A stretch of DNA of 64,000 bases from Taxillus chinensis (Eukaryota; Streptophyta; Magnoliopsida; Santalales; Loranthaceae): assembly GCA_023512835.1 (NCBI GenBank), contig CM042090.1:10323343-10387342 (forward strand), given 5' to 3'. Below, in pieces: positions 34,982-46,900 of this stretch. Both the position numbers and the translations under genes were made by a program. Under the pieces are notes generated by a model that saw only the letters and a list, made by a program, of their open reading frames with translations, did not search any database and was not told the origin of the DNA. Numbering within the stretch: position 1 is the stretch's first letter; each line of letters begins with the position of its first letter.

Positions 34982-36037
34982 TTACTATTACTATTAGTGA
35001 AAATAATAATGAGTAAATGTTTTACTTTAAAAAGAATATCAATTACAAAGTATATATAATTATATTTTAATAAAAATAACGTTGAAAAGTAGAAGCAATG
35101 TTTTAATATAAAATACAAGTATATAAAATATAAGTGATATAATTATATAGCATATTAGTATGAACTAATATATTACGTATGACATAAGTAATCTTATAAT
35201 TATTCGATCAAATAATATTTAATTCGATTATTTAGTATTGAATAAACATATTAATATTTTTCAAAACTAAATTTGAATCTAATTAATGTCCATCTACAAA
35301 TTATTTTATTCATGATATAGTCATGTATTGTGAGAGTGACTTTAACTTTTGATCGTATGTATTTCATATTTAAATTAAAAGTAATAAAATATGTAAATAA
35401 TATTATTATTTTAAATATTAATACATTTTAAATTAAATAATATTTGATTGGATCACCAAATCATAAATGAACTTATTAATAAATTTAAAACTAAATTTGA
35501 ATCTATTTAATTTGTATTTTATATCAAAATAGTAATAGTATATTTAGTTTTTATTATAATACATATATATATACTTTATAATTATTATTTTTTAAAATAA
35601 AGTATGCACTCTTTATTAATATTATTATTATTATTATTTATATGTGATATGATAAGTATATATATCATTTATATAAATTTAAACAACAAGATAGTGTTAG
35701 CCTGATGGTTTGGTGGCTTTTCATTAAAGGGTGGGGGGCTTTTCAAAACTTAGTGCAAGCATTATATTTTGCTTCATTTTCGGGCGGCTGGGCTCATGGG
35801 CGCTGGGGGTGGGGGGGACTGACTGGCTGGGCGCAGGCCTTGCGTGCAGGTTGGGCTTGGGGCGCAGGCATGGGCGGGCCTTTGGCTTTCTGGGCTGGGT
35901 TGGATGGGCGTTGGGCGGGCTTGGACTGTAACTAGAGCGGGAGCGGGGAATCCCCGCCCCGTCCCATATTTTCGTTACCAGGGATGGGGATGGGGCAATC
36001 CAAAACCCGCCCCGCCCCCTGCCCCATTGCCTCTCTA
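33388..36037. mobile_element. Foldback element with long inverted arms and hAT-like tips
   Basis: The left tip TAGGGATAGCAAT and the right tip, which in reverse reads TAGAGAGGCAATGGGG, are flanked by near-identical 8-mers GATGAGAG (33380-33387) and GATGGGAT (36038-36045). Almost the whole element is an inverted repeat. The CCCAGCCGCCCG block near 33646 pairs with CGGGCGGCTGGG near 35782, and CCAAACCATCAAGCTAACAC near 33725 pairs with its complement near 35697-35715. The AT-rich arms pair to about 34380/35150. Each arm also contains an internal duplication (33930-34124 and 34170-34362 on the left). No transposase is present. Confidence 0.75.
34774..34798. repeat. TA microsatellite in foldback loop
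   Basis: Uninterrupted TA dinucleotides in the central, unpaired part of the foldback element. An AAT trinucleotide run lies at about 34951-34979. Confidence 0.9.
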
Positions 36038-36438
36038 GATGGGATTTGCAAATATCATCCTCACATATATTTTTAAGTTAAGTGATCATGCTAAAATTAT
36101 GTACAAAAAGGACACTTTGCTACTGAACCACCTACGGATAAACCTATTTTGGGGAGACACCTACAAGAATTCTTCAAATGGCAACTCAAGATACCATAGT
36201 AAAGGGAGAACTTGTGATAGGTATTGCAAACTACCTAATATTTTCTTCACTCAAAAATTTTATGTTCTTTAAAATTTGAAATTTCTTTTGTCTTATTATT
36301 TATTTAAAACTTTTTGCTAAATCGGCCTTAGAAATTTTGTCTTCATATTGTCTTTTTATGGGGATTTTGCAAAAAGGCTTCCATTCTAACATGAGCCACG
36401 TAGCAATGAACTCATTGTGAGCTTCCCTATGGGAACTG

Positions 36439-36660
36439 ATGCTATTGCTCGATGCTTATTTCAACATTTCCCTCTCTATATATCGTGCCATGAATTATTT
36501 GAATTATTTGCTTACCAATTTTGACACCATCCTTGGCATGGATTTTTTCGTGACATGTAATGCTCAGATTCAATGTGTAGCTCAAAGAGTCTACGTGGGG
36601 CCTAGGAAGAACCATTTTGTGTTTCCAGGTTTCACCCTTATTTTACTCAGTAATATCTAA
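36439..36660 (+). pseudogene. Ty3-gypsy protease remnant (right part)
   Basis: An open stretch contains FDTILGMDFFVTCNAQI followed by HFVFPG, which matches the C-terminal half of a gypsy aspartic protease region. Together with 32880-33379 it is the other side of a gypsy copy split by the foldback insertion. The 36046-36438 stretch between them has no clear motif. Confidence 0.55.
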
Positions 36661-37200
36661 TTTTGAAAAACATTTATTGATTAAAGGCAATTCAAGGAAG
36701 AGCATTTTTACATGTTCCGAATGAAGCCATGTTCTTTTACATTCTTATGCATATTTATTGATGCAATCCCAAACATAAATGAATAGAATCTACGTTTTAA
36801 TACACATATACATACAGGCACGCACATACATATATATATATATATATATTCAGCCCCTATATATCTTATTTTCCCATATACATATAAACAAACACGCCAA
36901 CATTCAGTCATAATTTCAAACATATATAAGTAGGATATATGTTTTTTATATTAATATATTTTTTTTAAAGTGAACCTCTCACATTTATTCTTGCTATGTC
37001 ATAGGGTCTTCGTAAGGATATCGAATCCTGATCAAATGGATTCCACGGGACTAGTTAAATAAGTAAAAAATAAAATAAAGCTAAAGTCACAGGTGAGTTC
37101 AAAACCTAATTGAAACGTAATATTAAAAAAAATCTTATTCAACGGCTTAAATTTAAGTGCAATAAATAGTATAAGGATATTTAATACACGCCAATATGTA
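36661..37200. other. Intergenic DNA with TA microsatellite
   Basis: A TA run lies at about 36831-36848, with many CATA-type tracts around it. No gene recognised. Confidence 0.45.
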
Positions 37201-37202
37201 TA

Positions 37203-40145
37203 ACTGATAAAAAGAAAAAGAGTGCAAGATAAATATTAGCCCTCAGACCTTATTTAATTTTATTTAAAGGTTCTAATTAAATCAGCCTATTCCGAAAACA
37301 CCCTCTATATATTAGTCCTCTATATGAAGGCTAATAAAAAAAAAGTAGTGCAACTTTGTTAAAAAGTGTAAGATAAATATTAGATCTCTATATGAATTAG
37401 TGACTGTTTAACTTTCTTTTTATTCCATCATTGTAAAATTATGTTTGATCATTATTTTATTTTAGATGTTTTAGTGAGAACTCTTGTTTCATGGATATTT
37501 TTCGCGATTAATTAAATTAAATATATATTTGTTATCAATTTGATGAAATGCAATTGATTTTTAATATTATACTAAAATTTGTAATGCGGTTATATCTCGT
37601 ATATCAGTTTTTTACTCTATGTCGATGTTTTTAGATTGCCAACATATCGCTATCACGACACTACTATGGTGGTGCTCACCTAAAACGTCAAGAATAGCCT
37701 ATGTCGGCTTTTTTGTATGTTAAGTCGCCGCTTTTTGGAACATCGGTATAGATCTGATATTTTGTAAAGATATTATGTTTAATTTTTGCTAACTAAGTGA
37801 TAACGTTGGTCTAATTTATTAGTCTCAATATTCGCTTTCTGTGTTTTTTTATGCTTTCTAGTTCATTTGCCTAAAAAAAATGCATGATTCTTAAATAACA
37901 AAAAAGTTATATGCTCTCTTACAACACACAATTTCAACACCACACAAAATGTTAGCTAAAACAAAACCTCACCACAAGCATTCCCCCCCCATTTGACTCA
38001 CCATAATGGCTACAGTGTCTCCTTCAAAACTAGTCTATCCCTCTCATGCAATAGAGGACATTGGGCTTTTTATCATGTACTTGACCTTGTCATATTTTTC
38101 AAAATTATTTTTGAATTAATGATTTTTTTTATGTATCAACATAGCCTCCCAAACCCACTATAAGGTTGCAATTTATATATTTGTCCCTCAGCCTTCATGT
38201 CTACCGGTGTTTGCAGCATTTAATCCATTTGTAGGGGATAACAAAAATTGCACAATAGGTAAATAAAAACAAAAATTTCCTACTTCGGTGAATACAAAAC
38301 TTTTCTCTTGCATTTAAAATTGTAAACGGTGGCAAGGGCCACAAGGCGAGGATAACAAAAATTGCACATCATTAAAATCAAATAAAAACAAAATTTTCTT
38401 ACTGCGGCGAAGACAAAATTTGTCTAATGCTTCTAAAATTTTCCTGCTAGGGTGAAGATAAAAGCAAAGATGGTGCTATCAATTAGTAGCCTCCCTACAA
38501 CTTTAGATTCAAGATATTTTGCAAAGTAAAGCACCAATGAATCAAACAATTCAATACATATTTAATATCACCAATATGTAAATAATTCGCCCCAGTATAG
38601 TTTACTAAGAATAAATTCATTAGTATAGTTTACTACGAAAAAATTCATTTACATAATTAATGACATTGTTTCAAAACATTTAAAAACCTTATTTACATAA
38701 TTACATCAACCATTCAAAAAACAATTCCTTTAATTGTCCAAGGGAAGAGCTTTCAATTACATAAATGGCCAAGTCACCTTCTTGGAGATTTAATAAAACC
38801 ATTCCTCTAATTATTGTTATATATTTAGAAATAAATAACAAACCACGCCTACTCTCACGGGTAAAATTTTACACCCCTAGAATGGTCACAAACCAAAAAA
38901 ATCTAGACACTAAAAGGTTTCTTTTTGAGTTTCGAATGATTGTAAAGGCAAAAATATTTAGCATCGTTTGAAGTAAATAATATAATACCTTACACAGATA
39001 ATGCATAAGGGTCATTTTGTTATCTTGTGCTGGCGTATAAGTGAGTTTGAAGAGACTATCCAAACACAATCCAATAGCAAAACTTGCATCAAAAGACTTA
39101 AGGGAATTACTATAGAACCAAAAATGGTAACCATACCAGTGTTGCCAATCTTTAACAGAAAAGATCAAGTGAAGATTATAGCCGGTAGCAACGCAAGCAC
39201 ACAGGAATGGAATTAAGGAAATGCAAGGAAAATCAGATAGTGTTGAGGCCACGGTACCACAATAACATAAGACACCAAAGCAGCCTCAAAAGTTGAATAT
39301 CAAATTTTATAATACTAATTTCAACTTGATTTCAGCCTAATAAATTAAAAGTCAATTATTATTATTGACTAAATATTTAATTTACAAAAAGGAGTCTTTA
39401 AATAAACATTAAAGAAAATATTTCATTTGTTGTATTTTAATATATTCTCCTGGTTGCATGTACCCTAATTTTCATGTAACTAAAATTCAACTTGCACTAC
39501 GCAGGTAAAACCAATTGTAGTTTTGTAATATAAGATACTCTAAAATAAAAGTCAAGCTATAAGTTGCCTTATTTTCTGTTTCAATTAGTTGATACAGTGA
39601 AAGTTGCAATTGAGAAAAAGGTTAAAGTGGTACTGAAATTTTTTGAATAATTTTATTTTATAATTTCTAAGTTGCTTTTAAATTCCTCATCCAGTCCAAA
39701 TACGTACATCAATAATTTAACAATATAATTATATAATTGTGTGACAACAAAGGGTGCTGAAGAACTTGCGTTTAGTGTGAAGATTCACGAGGAAAGGCAA
39801 CTAACATCTAATAACGAATCGCGACAACAAAGATTCACGACGAGAAAGAGAGGTGGACGATAGGAGAGAGTTGCTACTAGCGTGGCAAGGGATAGCATAT
39901 GGTGATGAATCATGCCAACACTCATGTGAAGCCGTCTAGTGATGAATCTCAATAGAAAGGAGAGGCAACAGCAAGAAAAAGAGAGGTAGCATTTGAACAT
40001 TTAGGTTTAGCATGAGAAAGGATATTTTCGAAATAACCTAATTTAATTAAAGCCTTTAGATTAAATTAAATAATATCTAAAGGCCAATATTTATCTTTGC
40101 CGCCCTCTTTAACAATGTTACATTTTTTTTTATCAGCCCTCTATA
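37203..40145. mobile_element. Possible degenerate DNA element bounded by inverted repeats
   Basis: Sequence 37203-37305 is an imperfect inverted copy of 40021-40145. Shared blocks include AGATAAATATTRGCC, a TTATTTAATTT tract and TCGAAAA/CCGAAAA. A second partial copy of the terminal motif lies at 37325-37375, suggesting tandem or nested ends. The interior has no recognised transposase. Target duplications could not be identified, so this may be two MITE copies in opposite orientation. Confidence 0.35.
38236..38440. repeat. Imperfect direct duplication
   Basis: GGATAACAAAAATTGCACA followed by an A-rich segment and a TTCGGTGAA/GCGGCGAAG-type motif occurs at about 38236-38320 and again at about 38350-38440. 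Confidence 0.5.
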
Positions 40146-40152
40146 TATATAT

Positions 40153-40738
40153 AATTTGTAAATATGCCATCAGCGAGATAACTCCAAAACTATGTATGTA
40201 TGCTTATATGTATGCATGTGGGAAAAAAAAAAAAGCAAGGAAGCAGTATTAAAGAATAAGTTTGTCAATAATTTTGATACACAAATAAATAAATAAAATA
40301 TGGAAAAAAATAAAGCAAGGAAGCAGTATTAAAGAATAAGAGACGGAAGGAATAACTTTCTTAGCCAGAAAAATATTGCAAAAGTTGATCAAGGTGTCTA
40401 CGTTGTCCTTGTAAGATCAGGACTTTGCTACAAAGTACGTGTACAATATGCTAATTTCACAGCATTAAAACTGAAGAACTACTCATAAAAGAACCCATGA
40501 CTACATTAAAGACCCAAGTATGAGTTCATGGTAAGACTGTCCATAATAATCCATGTGTTATTACTTAACTTTTCCTTATGACTGCTATGCTCTCAACATT
40601 TTATACCAGCAACCAGCTTTCATGAAGTCCTAAAAAATCAAGGCCAGATTCAAAAACTTCAATTCCATTTGCCCAAATACGTTTCAACACAGCAGCACAC
40701 ACAATGATGGACACAGCAGGTCTGAGCCATTCAGCCAG
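40153..40738. other. Sequence downstream of the DUF726-type gene
   Basis: A 26-base segment GCAAGGAAGCAGTATTAAAG plus AATAAG occurs at about 40235 and again at about 40315. No gene is seen. The right part (toward 40738) may belong to the 3' UTR of the minus-strand gene, but no clear polyadenylation signal was found. Confidence 0.35.
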
Positions 40739-40995
40739 GCGTATTCTTATGGAAAAGTTAAGTTCTCAATGGAGCCAAGCATGAATCCAACTCCTGCTAC
40801 GCTAATATTTGCAATTGGAAGCTCCAATGGATGAAGAAAATAAGACCTTCTCCAGAAGTGTTCTTACAGAAAAGTGAGGTTCTCAATTCCTGAAAGAGTA
40901 ACAATGGAGCCAAGTAATTATGCAACTCCTGCTGCTGCTCTAATGTTTGCAATAGGAAACACCAAGTGATGAAGAAACTAAAAGAGTTATCTTCT
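40739..40995 (-). repeat. Tandem duplication just downstream of the gene's stop codon
   Basis: Two imperfect copies of about 120-140 bp (40739-40857 and 40858-40995) share GTATTCTTA-GGAAAAGT, AATGGAGCCAAG, CAACTCCTGCT and TTTGCAAT blocks. They abut the TAG at 40996-40998, so they probably lie in the 3' UTR. Confidence 0.55.
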
Positions 40996-43900
40996 CTAGC
41001 TTTTGGTCACTGTGCTACTGAAAACAGGATAGAAGCAATCCATCTCAAGCGACTCTAGGATCTCTTGCGTAGCCCATAGATAAGAAGAATGGCCTTCAAT
41101 TAGTTTGGTCACATCAACCTGTAAAACCCAAAGGCATCAAATTTAATTTGCAATGATTGTAAGTCACAACAAAAACAGTAGATCAAAGCAAAGATACTGA
41201 AAAAAAATGTTATATAGCACACTCACACTCTCTATTCCAGGGATATCAATGGGTTGGATTCCAGCAAGTCCTTTTGAAAGTAAACTGTGAATGCAATCCG
41301 GTGCTAAATTAAAAGATTGTCACACAAAACTGGTTTTCTCTTTGATAAGAAAAAGCCGCTGAATATAATTATCTGCCATAGCTCAGAGAACAGAGCCTAA
41401 AACAAAATCAAATCATAAATTAATGTTCAGATTAGAATGGTATGCTCCATTTTTAGCAAATCTCATCATGAATTAGTTACAGTTACATTATTTACCATAC
41501 CAAACATCATTTATCCAAAAATAGGAGCACGATTATTTCTAAGAGAGGGGTTTTACATCAAAGCAGGCTAGGCCCGTTAAAGAAAAGGTAAACTAACACT
41601 AGCAAGTAACTACTTTAACAGGGAAAACAACTGTTCACTTTGTTCAGTCTCTTCTGTCAACCAGCTGTTCTAAACGAACATCAAGCAAAGAACATTTTGC
41701 CGTTGACAATCAGTACCGACATCCAAACTAGAAGGTGTCCTGGACCACAACATCATGGATAAAATGACAGCTCACTCAATATACTTAGTCTGCCCATTGA
41801 AGACCACATAATCTTTAACATGTAGCCAACATGATTGTCACACCAGAAATACAAACACATGATGGTTAATGGTATGCCTGTTCTCAGTCAAAAACTGTTG
41901 CAAACACAAGGTCTCAATAGTAATATTGACATAGAATAAAACTTTGCTTCCCAAATAAACCAAGGAACCACCATCTGCTCGTTACTCTTCCAAGGAATAA
42001 GATTACCATCAAGAGATAGCAAAGCCAAATGAAGATCTCTAGTGAACTGGAGATCCAATCCAATAAGCATCAGAAATGTCTCAATAAAACTATGTCCCAA
42101 ACTTTGGCATAAAACAACTTTTCCCCATGTCCTTGAAGTACTTCACAATCCACATGCAACCTCCTAATTACAAACACATGGATTAACCAACAACACCAAC
42201 AAAACAGGCAATATCAGGCAAAGTCATCATTAGATAATTGAGTTTGCCTACCAACGACACTTTTTAGGATCTGAAAAAGTAAGTCTATTAGAGAGCAAAG
42301 ATAGTCTACCAACGACACTATATATGTATACCTCACACCATCGTATGAATATATGAAATATATTTTCCAATACCATTACTAACATGGTATTAGAGTCATC
42401 TTAGCGTAATCTCTTGATAACAACATGCTCATAGCTGCAACGCACGAACGACTACCGACAACAACACAGTTAAAGAAACAAAGAAATTTGAGAAAAAACA
42501 CAGTAAAAAAATCATATTGGCAATAATTTGAGAAAAGACAGTAAAAAAGCACAAACCCCAACAAATATAACGTTGGCAATAATTTGAAAAAATATGAAAA
42601 AACTCAATAATAATTTGTGGAAAGACACAGTTGTATTATTTTTTTTATCATTTTTACAAACACAACAGAAACAAACACACAGAACAAGTATTAGGAAGAG
42701 GTGTTAACGAGTGTACAAAACCTAAAGCGTAAAACATTTAATACACTAATAAATGTTAAAAAAAACTTAAAAAAAAATTAAACTTAATAGTAACAGCAGA
42801 GGTATCGGTGAGCATGAGCATAGCACATAGGAAGGAGAAGAAAAAAAGGAATCCTACGATTACCAGAGGAGATGGGGGTAGAGATATCGAGCGTGAGGCA
42901 TGAAAAAAAAGAAAAATAGAGAGAGAAGGACAATGAATGTAAAAGAATATAAAAAAAACAAAAATATTGGCCATAGTGAAATAATCAAATGTTTCAATAA
43001 ATTTATCTACATAGAATAATATTAACCACAAATTTGATTCAAAATCTGTATCTTAACTATGAATTTTGTTAAAATTTCAAACGTTAAGGTACTGACTAAC
43101 CAAATTTAGCTAACTACTAACTTGAACTTCAATATTTAATAAAAATTTTAGCAAAGCATAAATTTTAAGTCAAATTTGTGGCTAATATTATTCCATGAAG
43201 ATAAATTTATTAAAACATTTGATTATTCCACAGTGAATGCACTAATATGACTCTCTTTCATTGAAAGTAATATTTACAAAAAAACACACTTTGCAAGATA
43301 ACACTTATATCCCTTTTGTGTGGGAGAGTACCCCACGAATATCCATTTTAATGTTCGTAGATCAAGTTTGCCTTAATTTTGACTATAAATGTGAAAAAAA
43401 AAAACACACACTCAAAGATACGAGAAACAAGATTATTAAAAGTGCTTAAATTAAGATAAAAGGTTGAGAATACTTCTACTATTGATCCTTTTTAATTTAA
43501 GGTTAGTGTAATAAATGAGCAGCATTTGAAAATACGGGCTGAGGCGGCGCCTTGAGGCGGCACCTCGCCCACCTCAGCTCCAACCCGCATGGAGGCACCG
43601 CGTCAACGCCCGCCTCTGCCGATATCCGCCTCGTACAGGCAAGGCGGGTTAAGGCAGCCCGTTTCGCCGCCTCAACTTGTACAAGGGACAAGGCACCCGC
43701 GACACGGAGACTTCAAAAAATATATATTGGGTTAAAAAAACGTTGCACTAACCTAATTATCGCTTCCAGCGTCGTCATCGTCCTCTACCGTCGAAGGGAA
43801 GTCGCTCTGTCGTCGTCGTCAGTAGCAGCATCATCCGTCATCGATCGTTGTCCAGCGTCATCCATCGTGATCGTCATCCAGCATCGTCATCTGTCGTGGG

Positions 43901-46900
43901 TCCAACGTCGTTGTGCATCGATCGTCGTCGTGAGTCCGTCCGTTGCGTCCAGCTTCTGTCGCATCCAGCGTCTGTCGATTCCAGCGTCGAGGTAAGTCAC
44001 GATTTGATTTTAAGTCACGATATTTATTTATTTTGATTAAAAGCTAATTAATTAATTTAATTCATGACTTTAAACTGTAATTATATTTATTATTGTAGAT
44101 TTAACTTTTTGTAATGGCAAACAATCAAAGAAGAGATTCGGCTTGAAAATATGGAAATAAAATGGAGTGGGATAAAAAGAAAGGATATAAGTATATTCGT
44201 TGCATCTTTTGTGAAAAAGAAATTAGGGGAGGAATTTTTCGATTAAAAGAATATTTGGCCGATAAGAGAGGAAATGTTGTTCCATGTCCGAAAGTTATAC
44301 CGGAAGTTAGGGATGAAATGAAAATTTTTTTTTAGGAAACAGGAAAGGTAAAGAGAATGCATCAAATAGTTAGGGAGGAAATGATTGATAAAAACACAAC
44401 ATTAAATAATGGATCAGCAATGGGATCGACTAGTGATAGTGCAACTCAAAGGGTGAGTAAGGGACCTATGGATAGATTTCTTGGAATTGTGGGGGATGAT
44501 GTTGAGGAAATTAATGACATAGGTGGAAGTGAACAAAAAAAAAAAACTCACCGCAAAAGAATTACATGATGAAGTATGCATGGAGATCGGCCGATGTTTT
44601 TTTGATAATGTCATTGCTTTTAATGTTATTGATAGTCCATCATTTGTTAGCATGTGTCGGGCAATTGGTCGATATGGAATTGGTTTGAAACCACCTAGCA
44701 GCTATGAATTGAAGACAAACATTTTTAAAAAGGAGGAAAAGAACACTAAAAAAATGGTACATAATGTGAAAAAGACATGGGAACAAACCGGAGTTTCTAT
44801 ATTATCAGATGGATGAAAATATATGAGGGGTAGACAATTGATCAATATTCCCGTGAATAATCCATATGGCACAGTTTTCTTGCATTCTATTGATGTCAGC
44901 GATTCTGTGAAAGATGCAACGTTTATATTTACATTATTAGATGATGTTGTTGAAGAAATTGGAGAGAGTCTTGTAGTTCAAGTGGTAACTGATAATGCTT
45001 CAAACTACAAAAAAGCTAGAGAAATGTTAATGAAGAAGAGGAAGCAGTTATGGTGGACGCCATGTGCCGCACATTGTGTAGATTTGATTCTTGAAAAAAA
45101 TGGAGAACTACCCCAACATAAAATGGCTTTGAGAAAAGCCAAGTAAGTATACTTCATTGTTGTATATATTATAAATTTCTTATATAATTTTATAGTAATT
45201 GTTTTCATATACTAATTAAATTATTTTCATAGGTGAGTCAATTTTTTTATAATCATGGATGGATATTAGCGTTGATGAGAAAGTTCACTCAAAAGGACTT
45301 GGTTCGACCTGCTCCTACTAGGTTTGCTACTGCATACTTAACACTGCAAAGCCTATATGAATTGCGAGAGCCTTTAGAGCAAATGTTAACTTCACAAGAG
45401 TGGAGAGAAAGTACATGGGCAAATAAAGCAGAAGGAAAAGAAGTGAAAAGAATTATTATGAGGGATGAGAATTTTTGGTCTGCTATGTCTTATGCATTAA
45501 AGACAACTAAACCTCTTGTTAATGTGTTGAGATTGGCTGATTCGGATAAGGTGCCTAGAATGAGATTTATTTATGGAGCAATGGATGCAGCTAAAGAGGA
45601 GATTGCCAAAAATTTAGATGATGAATATGGAGCTTATAGAGATTTGGAAGATCATTGATCATAAATGGGACTTCCAATTACATCGTCCTTTACACGCAGC
45701 TGCTTATTTTTTGAATCCTAGACTTCAATATTCAGAGAATATGTCTAATCATCCAGAGATTAAGAGTGGACTATTGACATGCATGGAGAAGCTTAATACC
45801 AAATTATGTGGAAAGAGAGAAGGCTTGTCTACAAATTAAAGATTTTAGACAAAAGAAAGGATTGTTTGGCTTCGAATTGGCAAAATCGACTGTGCACAAA
45901 CATCGTCCCGATATGTAAAATTCTCTTTCAAGTAGTGTTTACTTATCTATTTATTTTCTTAGTACATAAATTGCTAACTCTCCCTTGGTATTATTATAGA
46001 TGATTAGTGGGTTGAATTTGAAGATCAAACCCAGAGCTTAGATCTTTTGCAGTGAGAGTTTTAAGTCTTACTTGCTTATCATCCAGTTGTGAGCGAAATT
46101 GAAATGTATTTAATTGGGTACGATTGCATTTTAAAACTTTAAATATAGTAATAATTTAATATAGTATTTAATATGAATTTTTCATACTAATTTTATTTTA
46201 ATTAATATATTCAGATTCATTTCAAAAGAAGAAATCGATTGGCCACAGAGAAATTAAATTTATTGGTGTATGTGATGTATAATAGAAAGTTAAGGAAAAA
46301 ATTCATTAAACAACAAAACTTGCCCGATGATGTTGACCCTTTAGTTTCTATTGATGTGCCTTCCGATGATCAGTGGATAGTTAGAGAAGATGATATTGAT
46401 AATACTTCTACATGTAAACCAAGTGGAAGTACACAAGAAGGAAGAGTTGGATATTCACGTAAGTTTATTGACGTTCAATAATTATTAATGTTTATATATA
46501 ATTCTATGTTACATCAAATTGTTTTGATGTAGGAAAAGGAAAGGACATTGTCATCGAGGCGGAAAAGGGACCAGAGTTGAATAACTTATCCAATAATGAA
46601 GATGAAGATGATGAACCATATTAGGATCCAAACCATCATCCAATAGACACAAATGACAGCTTATTGAAAGAACATTAGATTGCCTATTTCTTTAAGTTAT
46701 TGGATTTTTATGTTTGATGTATGAGTCGTATGACTAGACTTAAATTTATATTTTACTAAGTGTAAGACTTTATTTCATACTTGTAGTATGATTTTATTAT
46801 TTTAAAACTAAATTTGCTCATTTAATTTTATATATTTTATATATATATTAAAAAAATTATCATCCGCCTTTTTGAGGTGCCCGCCTCGCCGTACAGGTAC

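Noticed and set aside
38869..39252. 127-codon minus-strand open frame with membrane-like composition
   Set aside because: Two frames look hydrophobic at once, no family is recognisable, and the start lies in low-complexity DNA. Kept only as a hint in the 37-40 kb finding.
40996..41284. Exons at 41 kb as part of a separate gene copy
   Set aside because: No other exons of the family are present nearby, while phase, order and the missing C-terminus of the 54-60 kb exons fit a single gene.
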